A DNA stretch of 64,000 nt from Bacillus sp. NP157. Lineage in GTDB: Bacteria > Pseudomonadota > Gammaproteobacteria > Xanthomonadales > Rhodanobacteraceae. This document shows, piece after piece, positions 37,598-45,840 of the stretch (its first letter is position 1; each line of letters opens with the position of its first letter). The position numbers and the translations under genes are program-made. The notes beneath the pieces were generated by a model. It did not search any database. It saw only the letters and a list, made by a program, of their open reading frames with translations, and had not been told where the DNA came from. Location: positions 4,743,001 through 4,807,000 of the forward strand of contig CP076546.1 of the NCBI GenBank assembly GCA_018889975.1, read 5' to 3'.

Positions 37598-40276
37598 ATG
37601 CGTCGTTTCGTCCGTCCCCTCATTCTCACTGCGCTCGCCGCCTGCTGTGGCGCCGCGCTCGCCGCCGGCACGGACGCCGCGCCTCCCCTTGGCCACCTGC
37701 CGGACTGGGCCCAGCCCGAGAGCTACAAGCTCGCCTTCAAGGTCGACCCCAAGCAGGAAGACTATTCCGGCTCCACGGTCATCAAGATCAAGCTCACCCA
37801 GCCGTCCGACTTCGTCTGGATCCACGGCAAGGAGCTGAAGGTTTCCAAGGTCGTCGTCACCGACGCCGCCGGCAAGAAGCACAACGGTAAGTACACCGTC
37901 GCCGCCGAGAAGGAAGGCGTCGCCCGCCTCGACCTCGGTGCGAAGCTGGAAGGCGAAGTCACCGTCGCCATCGATTTCAGCGCGCCGCTGAACAAGCAGC
38001 TGCAGGGCCTGTACAAGGTCTCGCACGAAGGCATCCCGTACGCCATGACGCAGATGGAGCCGGTCTCGGCTCGCTACGCGTTCCCCGGCTTCGACGAACC
38101 GCGCTTCAAGACCACCTATGACATCAGCCTGACCATCCCGGCCGACGACCAGGGCGTGGCCAACACCGCGCAGGTGAAGGAAGAGAAGGCCGGCGCCGGC
38201 TGGAAGACCCTCACGTTCTCGACCACCAAGCCGCTGCCGACCTACCTGGTCGCGTTCGCCGTTGGCCCGTGGGACGTGGTGAAGGGCCCGGACATCGCGC
38301 CGACCGAATACCGCACCACCGCCACCCCGCTGCGCGGCATCGCCGCCAAGGGCGAAGGCCACCGCATGCAGCACGTGCTGGGCGAGACCAACTCGATCAT
38401 CCACACGCTCGAGGAGTACTACGGTTTCGGCTATCCGTTCGACAAGCTCGACCTGCTCGCCGCGCCGGACTTCAGCGCGGGCGCGATGGAGAATGCCGGC
38501 CTGGTCACCTTCCGCGACTGGCTGCTGCTGATCGATGCGGATTCGGCCGCGAACTACGTGCGTGGTTCGTTCAACGTCAACGCGCATGAGCTGGCCCACC
38601 AGTGGACCGGCGACACCGTGACGATGGCCTGGTGGAACGACCTGTGGCTCAACGAAGCGTTCGCCACGTGGATGCAGCAGAAGGTCACGCAGAAGGTTCA
38701 CCCGGAATACCGCGCCGACCTCGACCGCGTCCGCGGTGCGCAGGGTGCGATGAACAACGACAGCCTGGTCAGCGCTCGCAAGATCCGCCAGGAAATCACC
38801 GGTAACGGCGATATCGAAACCGCGTTCGACGGCATCACCTACCAGAAGGGTGCGGCCGTGCTGGGCATGTTCGAAGGCTATGTCTCCGAGCCGGTGTTCC
38901 AGAAGGGCATGCGTGCCTACATCCAGAAGCACAAGTTCGCCAACGCGACCGCCGACGACCTCGTCGATTCGATCGCCGAAGCGGCGGGCCAGGGTGAGCA
39001 GTTCAAGAAGGCGTTCAACAGCTTCCTCGACCAGTCGGGCGTGCCGTACGTCACCACCGAAGTGAAGACCGAAGGCGGCAAGACCGTGCTGCACGTGAAG
39101 CAGAGCCGCTACCTGCCGCTGGGCAGCACCGGTGATGCGAGCCGCGTGTGGGGCGTGCCGATGTGCGTGCGTTACGCCGTGGCCGGTGGCGACAAGGTCA
39201 AGTGCGAAATCTTCGACCAGGCCGAAGGCAGCATCGTGCTCGACGGCGCGGCGAAGAACGCGTGGGTGATGCCGAATGCGAACGGCCGCGGTTACTACCG
39301 CTTCGCCGAGAGCAAGGCTGACCTCGCCAACCTCGCCAAGGTGGTCGGTAAGCTGACCGACGCCGAGCAGCTCGCCTACGCCGATGCCGTCCGCGCTGGC
39401 TTCCAGCACGGCGACCTCGATGCCGGCGACGTGCTCGCCGCGCTGAAGCCGGTCACCGCGTCGAGCACCCGCGAAGTGTTCACCGCGCCGATGCCGACCT
39501 TCACCTGGATCATGGACCACGAAGCCACCACGGACGCCCAGCGCGCCGTGCTCCGCAAGTGGGCCATCGATGCCTACAAGCCGAAGCTGGCTTCGCTGGG
39601 CTTCCGCAAGAAGGCCGGTGAGAAGGACAACGACACGCTTACCCGTAACGTGCTGGTCGGCTTCCTCGCCGACAAGGACATCGCGGACAAGGACGTGCGT
39701 GCCGAGATGCTGAAGCAGGGCGATGCCGCGCTGAAGCTGAAGGATGGCCGCCTCGACCTCGACGCCGCCGATCCGGACCTGCTCGCCAACGCGCTCAGCG
39801 TGTCCGTGCAGGAGCACGGTGCCCCGGCGGTGGATGCACTGATCGCCGAGATCCCGAAGACCTCCGACCCGGCCAAGCGCAATGCGATGCTCGCGGCACT
39901 GGGCGATTCCAACGACGTGGCGGTTGCCAACAAGGCGCGTGACTTCGCCCTGGGCAAGGACGTCAAGGTCGGCGAGATGGCGATGGTGCTGATGGGCGGC
40001 CGCGACAGCGAGAAGTCGCGTGACGACGTGTGGCAGTGGTTCACCACCAACTACGACAAGATCGTCGCCCGCACCGGCAGCTTCGCCGGCGGCAAGCTCC
40101 CGGCGCTCGGTGCACAGGGTGGCTGCTCGAAGGCCGAGGCCGACCGCCTCAACGCCTTCTTCAAGCCGCGCATGGGCCAGGTCAGCGGTGCCGAACGCGG
40201 CCTCGCGCAGACCAGCGAGTCGATCCTCCTGTGCTCCGCCCTGAAGGACAAGCAGGACCCCAAGTCCATCCGCTAA
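37598..40276 (+). CDS. M1-family metallo-aminopeptidase, exported
   Basis: 892-residue M1 peptidase. The signal peptide is MRRFVRPLILTALAACCGAALAAG (about 1-23). The N-terminal saddle domain is followed by the GAMEN exopeptidase motif (about 294-298), zinc motif HELAHQW with downstream NEAFA (about 330-353), and a C-terminal ERAP1-like helical domain. It is predicted to remove N-terminal residues from peptides in the periplasm or outside the cell. The ATG at 37598 was chosen over upstream in-frame starts that overlap DUF1428. A strong terminator follows. Confidence 0.94.
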   Translation: MRRFVRPLILTALAACCGAALAAGTDAAPPLGHLPDWAQPESYKLAFKVDPKQEDYSGSTVIKIKLTQPSDFVWIHGKELKVSKVVVTDAAGKKHNGKYTVAAEKEGVARLDLGAKLEGEVTVAIDFSAPLNKQLQGLYKVSHEGIPYAMTQMEPVSARYAFPGFDEPRFKTTYDISLTIPADDQGVANTAQVKEEKAGAGWKTLTFSTTKPLPTYLVAFAVGPWDVVKGPDIAPTEYRTTATPLRGIAAKGEGHRMQHVLGETNSIIHTLEEYYGFGYPFDKLDLLAAPDFSAGAMENAGLVTFRDWLLLIDADSAANYVRGSFNVNAHELAHQWTGDTVTMAWWNDLWLNEAFATWMQQKVTQKVHPEYRADLDRVRGAQGAMNNDSLVSARKIRQEITGNGDIETAFDGITYQKGAAVLGMFEGYVSEPVFQKGMRAYIQKHKFANATADDLVDSIAEAAGQGEQFKKAFNSFLDQSGVPYVTTEVKTEGGKTVLHVKQSRYLPLGSTGDASRVWGVPMCVRYAVAGGDKVKCEIFDQAEGSIVLDGAAKNAWVMPNANGRGYYRFAESKADLANLAKVVGKLTDAEQLAYADAVRAGFQHGDLDAGDVLAALKPVTASSTREVFTAPMPTFTWIMDHEATTDAQRAVLRKWAIDAYKPKLASLGFRKKAGEKDNDTLTRNVLVGFLADKDIADKDVRAEMLKQGDAALKLKDGRLDLDAADPDLLANALSVSVQEHGAPAVDALIAEIPKTSDPAKRNAMLAALGDSNDVAVANKARDFALGKDVKVGEMAMVLMGGRDSEKSRDDVWQWFTTNYDKIVARTGSFAGGKLPALGAQGGCSKAEADRLNAFFKPRMGQVSGAERGLAQTSESILLCSALKDKQDPKSIR

Positions 40277-40289
40277 CCCGCAACCCCAT

Positions 40290-40311
40290 GTAGGAGCGCG
40301 CCTGCGCGCGA
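40290..40311 (+). repeat. REP palindrome
   Basis: Exact plus-orientation REP just after the M1 peptidase stop and before its terminator. Confidence 0.9.
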
Positions 40312-40332
40312 AAGCCAGCAACAACTAGAATA

Positions 40333-40362
40333 GGCCGGGCGAGAAATCGCCCGGCCTTTTTT
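40333..40362 (+). terminator. Intrinsic terminator after the M1 peptidase
   Basis: Perfect 10-bp stem GGCCGGGCGA/TCGCCCGGCC with GAAA tetraloop followed by six T. It isolates the peptidase from the paralogue cluster that starts 26 bp later. Confidence 0.93.
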
Positions 40363-40388
40363 AAGAACGCCCCGAGGAGAATCGCAGG

Positions 40389-40793
40389 ATGGCTTTTCGA
40401 TTGACGGACAACGGACTAGGTGCCATAGACGAGGCTCGCGGCATCCTCGTGGACATGGCCTTTCGCTTCACCGACATCGGCAACAGGGTTCCCTACGATT
40501 ACGCCGAGGGTGATCTCAAATTCGGTTTCGACACCGAAGCAGAAGTCGGCATCCCGCTCACTGGGCCTATGGCAACCGGTGAGGTTGAGCCGCGTCCCAC
40601 GACCCTCGTTACGCATATCCTCGAGAGCTCAATCAAAGATGGTCTCGTCGCAGCGCTGGGTGTAGGCGCATTGGATCTCGTCGATTTCGATCGGATCAAG
40701 ATGGATATTCGTGAAGCCGTTTTCGTCGTCGAGGCGGACCGTGGCGACTACTTGCGCCTGGTTCCGGAGTTCAGGGTCGACATTGTTCCATGA
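40389..40793 (+). CDS. Unknown protein, tandem family 1, copy A
   Basis: 134-residue soluble protein with no recognised family, no signal and no Cys. It is rich in Asp/Glu and has conserved blocks shared with its two neighbours: DMAFRFTD, VPYDYAEGDLKFGFDTEAE, RPTTLVTHILESSIKDGL, DFDRIKMDI and DYLRLVPEFRVDIVP. GAGGAG precedes the ATG. About three quarters of positions look identical to copy C and fewer to copy B. The first of three tandem copies directly behind a terminator. Confidence 0.8.
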   Translation: MAFRLTDNGLGAIDEARGILVDMAFRFTDIGNRVPYDYAEGDLKFGFDTEAEVGIPLTGPMATGEVEPRPTTLVTHILESSIKDGLVAALGVGALDLVDFDRIKMDIREAVFVVEADRGDYLRLVPEFRVDIVP

Positions 40794-40846
40794 TCGGCAG
40801 CGAACAGAGCAGCGGCAGCCCACCCACGTCTAGTCAAGGATCAGCG

Positions 40847-41251
40847 ATGGCATTTCGTCTCATGGAAAACGCGGTTGGTGCGATCGATGAATCGCGCGGT
40901 ATCACAGTGAAGATGGCGTTTCGATTTGCGGATATCGACAACAGCGTGCCATTCGATTACATCGAAGGCGAATTGACATTCGGCTTCGATACGGAAGCAG
41001 AGGACGGTATTCCAGTAGGTGGAGCACTTATCGATGGCGAGTCGCAGCCGCGTCCCAACACTCTTGTTACACATGTCTTAGAGAGTTCTGTTCGAGAAGG
41101 CCTGATTCGCTCGTTAGGGCCTGACGCTTTGCACAAGGTGGATTACGAACGCATCAAAGAGGATATCCTCGAAGCAGTTTTTGTTACTGCGTCTGATAAT
41201 GGTCGGTATCTGCGCTTGGTGCCGCACTATAAAGTGGACTTCATTCCTTAG
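40847..41251 (+). CDS. Unknown protein, tandem family 1, copy B
   Basis: 134-residue paralogue of the genes at 40389 and 41351, the most diverged of the three (KMAFRFADIDNSVPFDYIEGELTFGFDTEAE). Codon use is visibly richer in A/T at third positions than in copies A and C and the housekeeping genes. AAGGA lies 6 nt before the ATG; an in-frame ATG at 40790 would overlap copy A and is unlikely. Function unknown. Confidence 0.78.
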   Translation: MAFRLMENAVGAIDESRGITVKMAFRFADIDNSVPFDYIEGELTFGFDTEAEDGIPVGGALIDGESQPRPNTLVTHVLESSVREGLIRSLGPDALHKVDYERIKEDILEAVFVTASDNGRYLRLVPHYKVDFIP

Positions 41252-41350
41252 TGAGCCACGTCTTCTGCAGCGTCAGTGAAATTCTTCTCAAGCCGCGTTT
41301 GCTCGCGCTTGGGGCACGGTCTGGTATGTATTTTTTCAGGAAGAAAGACG

Positions 41351-41758
41351 ATGGCAGCGTTTCGATTGACGGATCATGGGTTGGGCGCCGTAGACGATGA
41401 TCGCGGCATCGTCGTGAGCATGGCCTTTCGCTTTGCCGATACCGACAACATGGTTCCCTACGACTACACCGAGGGCGATCTCAGGTTCGGATTCGACACT
41501 TACGCAGAGAGAGGTATCCCGCGAAGCGGCCCCATGGCTACCGGAGAAATTGAGTCACGCCCTAAAACCCTCGTTACGCATATCCTAGAGAGTTCGATCA
41601 AAGATGGTCTCTTTGCGGCCCTGGGTAAGGACGCGTTGGATAAGGTCGATTTCGATCGCCTGAAGGCGGATATCTGCGAAGCCGTCTTTGTTGCCCAGGC
41701 AGATGGTGGCGACTATCTGCGGCTCGTCCCGGAATTCAGAGTCGACATCGTCCCCTGA
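41351..41758 (+). CDS. Unknown protein, tandem family 1, copy C
   Basis: 135-residue paralogue closest to copy A, sharing the C-terminal DGGDYLRLVPEFRVDIVP block and THILESSIKDGL. AGGAAGAAAG precedes the ATG at 41351. It ends the three-gene array and is followed by a REP and an intrinsic terminator. Function unknown; duplicated small acidic proteins of this kind can be immunity or adaptor proteins, but nothing in sequence proves it. Confidence 0.78.
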   Translation: MAAFRLTDHGLGAVDDDRGIVVSMAFRFADTDNMVPYDYTEGDLRFGFDTYAERGIPRSGPMATGEIESRPKTLVTHILESSIKDGLFAALGKDALDKVDFDRLKADICEAVFVAQADGGDYLRLVPEFRVDIVP

Positions 41759-41790
41759 CCACCGCTACAAGCGATAGCTGCCGGCCCCTT

Positions 41791-41812
41791 GTAGGAGCGC
41801 CCCCGCGCGCGA
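41791..41812 (+). repeat. REP palindrome (variant)
   Basis: Plus-orientation REP with GCGCCCCCGCGCGC centre, between copy C and its terminator. Confidence 0.82.
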
Positions 41813-41860
41813 CCGAGATGGCGATCCCACCCAATCGCAACGCCACCCCCAACAAGACCA

Positions 41861-41894
41861 GAAGCCCGGGCCCCAACCGCCCGGGCTTCTTTTT
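41861..41894 (+). terminator. Intrinsic terminator after tandem family 1
   Basis: Perfect 10-bp stem GAAGCCCGGG/CCCGGGCTTC (loop about 9 nt) followed by TTTTT. It ends just before the convergent gene at 41897. Confidence 0.92.
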
Positions 41895-41896
41895 CA

Positions 41897-42316
41897 TCAC
41901 TGCACCTGGAACCCCACCCGCACGGTCGCACCCGGCCCGCGCGGGAAGATCATGAATTCAAAGTTGCCACCTTCACGCCCCGACGCGTCCCAGGTGCGCC
42001 GGTAACCCACGATGGTGTCGCCACGCTTGCAGGCACCCACGCCGCGGCCGGTGTTGCAGAGCCGCTCGGTGGCGATCTCCTTCAGCGGACTTCCGAGCAG
42101 GCGCGCCTGCGGTGCGTTGCCCATGCCGATTTCGTCGGTCTTGATGTAGAGCCAGCGACCGCCGTGGTCTCTTTGCGTGGTTTGTCGTCCGGTCACGATT
42201 TCACGTCCAACCTTCTCCGATTCAACGGAGTAGACGTACGCGCTAACAGACGGGGCAGCCGTTGCATTGATCGTCGTGCCCATGAGGGCGCAACAAGCGA
42301 CATGATGTATTTTCAT
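41897..42316 (-). CDS. Secreted protein of unknown function
   Basis: 139-residue protein with a short signal peptide (MKIHHVACCALMGTTINATAAPS, cleavage about residue 21). The mature part contains SAYVYSVESEKVGREIVTGRQTT, two Cys (RLCNTGRGVGACKRGD) likely to form a disulfide, and a beta-rich C-terminus ending RVGFQVQ. No family recognised. Predicted periplasmic or secreted. It lies between the two tandem-paralogue arrays on the opposite strand. Confidence 0.65.
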   Translation of the reverse strand: MKIHHVACCALMGTTINATAAPSVSAYVYSVESEKVGREIVTGRQTTQRDHGGRWLYIKTDEIGMGNAPQARLLGSPLKEIATERLCNTGRGVGACKRGDTIVGYRRTWDASGREGGNFEFMIFPRGPGATVRVGFQVQ

Positions 42317-42561
42317 TCAATTCTCCTGCTCGGCCCTGTTGGCCGACGACTATCCTGGCGATTGGGAGTGGGGTCGGGGATGGCAGGCGCCCTCGTCAGA
42401 ACGTAGGAGAATGGCGCGTCTGGCGTCGCCCGCGTCAAGCTAGGCGCGGCGTGTAGGCACAAAGCATCAATACGTGTAGGCGGTGTCTCTTCGTGTGTCC
42501 CGTGCGGCACGCATGGTGGTGGGTCGTGCTGTCATCGGAGTACTCATCCCGGGAGTACGCC

Positions 42562-42960
42562 ATGCAGATCACGTCGTTGAGCAACGGATCCAATCCAGTG
42601 TCGGTGGTATCGGCCGTGCCTGCCGTCATCGCAAAGAAGATCCAATCGCCAGACACGCCCGACATCCCTAGAAACATCGATTTCTCCCACGTCACGCCAA
42701 GGCAGTTGAACGAGTACGTCGATCAGCTGATATTCGCCGATCGCATCAGCGCCGAGGATGCGAGCGGGCTCATGAATATGCTTTATTCAAATGAACGCTG
42801 GGGAGCGCCCGATACGCCGATCGACGTTCGCGCGCGGATGGAAGGCCACCGCGACTTCCTTCTCGACCTGCACGACGCACGAGCCGGCTTCTACAGCGGC
42901 CTTCTTAATCAACTCGATGCATTTGAAGCCACCGGACTTGGCGTGTCAGTGGAGGCGTAG
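42562..42960 (+). CDS. Unknown protein, tandem family 2, copy D
   Basis: 132-residue helical protein with no signal, Cys or recognised domain. The N-terminus MQITSLSNG is followed by a variable linker and a conserved C-terminal half shared with the next gene: DFSHVTPRQLNEYVDQLIFADRI, then GAPDTPIDVRARMEGHRDFL and LDLHDARAGFYSGLL. The ATG at 42562 follows GGGAG; the heptamer GGAGTAC is repeated at 42538 and 42553 just upstream. The 245-bp gap before it holds no other clear signal. Confidence 0.72.
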   Translation: MQITSLSNGSNPVSVVSAVPAVIAKKIQSPDTPDIPRNIDFSHVTPRQLNEYVDQLIFADRISAEDASGLMNMLYSNERWGAPDTPIDVRARMEGHRDFLLDLHDARAGFYSGLLNQLDAFEATGLGVSVEA

Positions 42961-43044
42961 CCATGCGGTCGAATCCCTATGCAGCGCGTCATGTCCAGTT
43001 GGGTGGCATGTCCTTCCGGCTCGTTTGGCTTACGGAGCACGTTC

Positions 43045-43446
43045 ATGCAGATCTCGTCCTTTAACGATTCACCCGCCCGCGTATCTGTCGCGTCGGCGGT
43101 GCCTACGGTCATCGCGAAAACGATGCTCGCTTCTGAGAAAGCCGCCGAAGTACCCAAATCCGTCGATTTCTCTCGTGTCACACCGCGACGGCTGGGGGAG
43201 TACATCAACGAGATGATCTTTGCTGGCCGGATTACACGCGAGGAAGTAAGTGCGCTCGAATTGATGATGACGCCGGACGAAGAGCTTGGCGCCCCGGACG
43301 TTCCCATCAACGTCCGCGCGCGCATGGAGGGCCACCGCGACTTCCTCCTCGACCTGCACGACGCCCGTGCATCGTTCTACACGGGCATGCTCGACCGCCT
43401 CGACGCACTGGAGGCCACCGGCCTGGGTATTTCGATGGAGGCCTAG
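43045..43446 (+). CDS. Unknown protein, tandem family 2, copy E
   Basis: 133-residue paralogue of the gene at 42562. The block RARMEGHRDFLLDLHDARA is identical and the end EATGLGISMEA matches EATGLGVSVEA. The N-terminal linkers differ in length and sequence. The ATG at 43045 was chosen by alignment with copy D; an earlier in-frame ATG (42979) would add an unrelated leader. The gene ends 39 bp before the LacI-type regulator. Function unknown. Confidence 0.72.
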   Translation: MQISSFNDSPARVSVASAVPTVIAKTMLASEKAAEVPKSVDFSRVTPRRLGEYINEMIFAGRITREEVSALELMMTPDEELGAPDVPINVRARMEGHRDFLLDLHDARASFYTGMLDRLDALEATGLGISMEA

Positions 43447-43473
43447 GCATCTACCGAGCGCCAGCGCTTGGGT

Positions 43474-43479
43474 TACGCT
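43474..43479 (+). promoter_or_regulatory. Candidate -10 box of the lacI-type gene, leaderless
   Basis: TACGCT (TAnnnT) ends 6 nt before the ATG at 43486, with no Shine-Dalgarno in between. Same geometry as ruvB, apt and prmC. Confidence 0.35.
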
Positions 43480-43485
43480 TACCCC

Positions 43486-44478
43486 ATGCACACCCGCACC
43501 AGCACCGCTCGTGACGTCGCCGAACTCGCCGGGGTATCCATCTCGGCCGTGTCGCGAACGTTCACGCCGGGCGCCAGCGTGTCGTCGAAGACGAAGGAGC
43601 GGGTGCTGGCGGCGGCCGAGTCGCTGGGCTACCGGCCGAACCAGCTCGCGCGCAGCCTGATGACCGGCAAGACGGCGCTGATCGGCCTGGTCTCCAACCA
43701 CTTCGCGAACCCCACCTTCATGGAGGTGTTCGACCTGTTCACCCGCGAGCTGCAGGCTCGTGGCCTGCGCCCCTTGCTGGCGAACCTCGGCGAAGACGAG
43801 GACGGCAGCCAGGCGCTGGACATGATGCGCCAGTACAGCGTCGATGCCGTGCTGATCGCCACCTCGGCGCCGCCGGCGGGCTTCGCCGCGTCGTGCCGGG
43901 CGGCGGGCATGCCGGTGATCCACGTCTTCGGCCGCGCCGGGCGGGGTGCCCCAGTGCCGGTGGCGACCGTCGACAACGTCGCCGGCGGCCGCCTGGTCGG
44001 CGAAGCGATGCGCGGGCGTGGCCTGCGCCGCCTCGCCTACATCGGTGGCTCGCCACACGATGTGTCGTCGACCGATCGCGCCGATGGGTTCGCCGACGCG
44101 GCCGGCAAGGCGCTCAAGCACACCCGCTTCGCCGGCAACTACACCCACGATCACGGACGCGACGCCATGCTGGCGCTGCTCGACGACGACGCGCGCGTCG
44201 ACGGCGTGTTCTGCGGCGACGACGTGCTCGCCATGGGCGCCATCGATGCCTGCCGCGAACGCGGCGTCGACGTGCCCGGCCAGGTCAGCATCGTCGGCTT
44301 CGACGACATGCCGCTCGCCGCTTGGTCGTCCTATTCGCTGACCACCGTACGCCAGCCGATCCGGGAGATGGTGCTGCATGCGATCGAGAAGATCGCGGCA
44401 TGGGTGGAGAACGCCGATGCGGTGCCGCGGAGTAAGTTGTTTGGGTGTGAACTGGTGGTGCGGCGTAGTTTGCGCTGA
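43486..44478 (+). CDS. LacI/GalR-family transcriptional regulator
   Basis: 330-residue regulator. The N-terminal helix-turn-helix and hinge TARDVAELAGVSISAVSRTFTP...VLAAAESLGYRPNQLARSL is followed by a periplasmic-binding-protein-like effector domain (from about 60) with GFDDMPLAAWSSYSLTTVRQP near the end. It probably senses a sugar or cyclitol derivative. The nearest matching target is the perfect palindrome at 45762-45779 between the Gfo/Idh and PhyH genes. The ATG at 43486 was preferred to a TTG at 43468. Confidence 0.93.
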   Translation: MHTRTSTARDVAELAGVSISAVSRTFTPGASVSSKTKERVLAAAESLGYRPNQLARSLMTGKTALIGLVSNHFANPTFMEVFDLFTRELQARGLRPLLANLGEDEDGSQALDMMRQYSVDAVLIATSAPPAGFAASCRAAGMPVIHVFGRAGRGAPVPVATVDNVAGGRLVGEAMRGRGLRRLAYIGGSPHDVSSTDRADGFADAAGKALKHTRFAGNYTHDHGRDAMLALLDDDARVDGVFCGDDVLAMGAIDACRERGVDVPGQVSIVGFDDMPLAAWSSYSLTTVRQPIREMVLHAIEKIAAWVENADAVPRSKLFGCELVVRRSLR

Positions 44479-44530
44479 GCGGGACTTGGTTTTCCGTCTG
44501 CGCGCGGATGGGGCCTTGTCGTGACACCTT

Positions 44531-44552
44531 TCGCGCGCAGGCGCGCTCCTAC
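44531..44552 (-). repeat. REP palindrome overlapping a stop codon
   Basis: Exact minus-orientation REP whose GTAG head (44552-44549) provides the TAG stop of the Gfo/Idh gene. Confidence 0.9.
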
Positions 44553-45667
44553 ATGAGGGGGATCCAGCGGCGTTCGGCGGCGGATACCAGCGCGGCCTCG
44601 ATCACCCGATCCACCTCGTAGCCATCGCGGAATGTCGGCCAGACCGTTTCGCCCGTCTCGATCGCCTGCAGGAAGTCGCGCAGCTCGATGACGATCTGGT
44701 CGTTGTAGCCGGTGCCGTGGCCAAAGCCCTGGTTGAAGGCGAGGTAATCCGGATGTGGCGGCCCCATCAGCAGCTTCTGGAATCCACGCCGTGCCGGTTC
44801 GCGCGCGGCGTCGTAAAGCCACAGCGCGTTCTGGTCTTCCTGGTCGAAGTACAAGGCGCCACGCGTGCCGGTGATCCGATAGGTGTAGCCCATCTTCCGG
44901 CCGGCGGCGACGCGGCTGAAGCTGAGGCTGCCGCTGGCACCGTTGGCGAAGCGCAACAACATCTGGCCCTGGTCGTCGTTCTCGACCGCTTCCGGGCCGT
45001 CCGCTCCCGGGCGCGAGGCGTGCACGATCTGGGTGTCGGCGATGAGGCTCGCGATCGGCCCGACCAGGCGCAGGCATGCGTTGACGATATGCGGTGCGAC
45101 ATCGGCGAGCGCGCCGGCAGCGGTGCCGGTGCTGATCCGCGTACGCCACGAGGCGGGCAGGGCGGGATCGTGCAGGTAATCCTCCACGTGTTCCGCCGTC
45201 ACCTGGATAACCTCGCCGATCTCGCCCGACGCAATCACCTGCCGGGCCAGCTGGCTCGCCGGCGTGCGGATGTAGTTGTAGCCGACCATGCTGGCCAGGC
45301 CTGCCTGCTCGATCGCCTCGGTCATGCGCAGCGATTCACTCGCGTCACAGCCGAGTGGTTTCTCGCAGAGGATCGGCTTCCCCGCCGCGATGCAGGCCAG
45401 CACCATCTCCAGGTGGGTACGCGGCGGCGTGGCGATGATCACCGCCTCCACGGCGGGATCGGCGACCAGCGCCCGCCAGTCGCCCGTCGAACGCCGCCAG
45501 CCCCACCGGCTCGCATGGGCCGCCGCGCCATCCGCCGTCGAGGTCGCGATCATCTCGCACACCGGGCGCAGCCCGGTCTCGAAAATCGCCCCGACCGACT
45601 GCAACGCGATCGTATGGGCCTTGCCCATATACCCCGCCCCGATCAATCCCACCCCAATCTCTCTCAT
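44549..45667 (-). CDS. Gfo/Idh/MocA-family NAD(P) oxidoreductase
   Basis: 372-residue dehydrogenase, probably acting on a sugar or inositol. The Rossmann motif is VGLIGAGYMGKAH (about 6-18), the EKP motif is in KPILCEKPLGCDAS (about 101), and the C-terminal beta-sheet domain contains AGALADVAPHIVNACLRLVGP with the catalytic His. The ATG at 45667 is used; the frame stays open upstream through a REP and that part is not real. The stop TAG is inside a REP. Divergent from the PhyH gene across a LacI-type operator. Confidence 0.92.
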   Translation of the reverse strand: MREIGVGLIGAGYMGKAHTIALQSVGAIFETGLRPVCEMIATSTADGAAAHASRWGWRRSTGDWRALVADPAVEAVIIATPPRTHLEMVLACIAAGKPILCEKPLGCDASESLRMTEAIEQAGLASMVGYNYIRTPASQLARQVIASGEIGEVIQVTAEHVEDYLHDPALPASWRTRISTGTAAGALADVAPHIVNACLRLVGPIASLIADTQIVHASRPGADGPEAVENDDQGQMLLRFANGASGSLSFSRVAAGRKMGYTYRITGTRGALYFDQEDQNALWLYDAAREPARRGFQKLLMGPPHPDYLAFNQGFGHGTGYNDQIVIELRDFLQAIETGETVWPTFRDGYEVDRVIEAALVSAAERRWIPLM

Positions 45668-45698
45668 CCGGCACCCCGCAAGAATAAAACGCCCCCCT

Positions 45699-45720
45699 GT
45701 AGGAGCGCGCCCGCGCGCGA
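45699..45720 (+). repeat. REP palindrome (variant)
   Basis: Plus-orientation REP with CCC centre, in the divergent region between the Gfo/Idh and PhyH genes. Confidence 0.88.
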
Positions 45721-45761
45721 CCCCACAGAACGTAGCCCATCCTGACCATGTTGCACCGCAA

Positions 45762-45779
45762 TTTGCAAGCGCTTGCAAA
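45762..45779. promoter_or_regulatory. LacI/GalR-type operator
   Basis: TTTGCAAGCGCTTGCAAA, a perfect 18-bp palindrome with the central CG of LacI-family operators. It lies 95 bp upstream of the Gfo/Idh gene and 62 bp upstream of the PhyH gene, so one site can control both. The LacI-type regulator at 43486 is the obvious candidate ligand. Confidence 0.85.
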
Positions 45780-45840
45780 ACGGCCTAGCGTAGTCCCCGA
45801 CAAGACCCCTTTGCCGCCCCCGCGCGGCCGGAGACCCGCC

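Noticed and set aside
37478-40324. 948-codon open frame antisense to the M1 aminopeptidase
   Set aside because: It mirrors a gene with clear M1 motifs. Long antisense frames are common in GC-rich coding DNA, and this one has repetitive Val/Arg/Gly composition and no domain.
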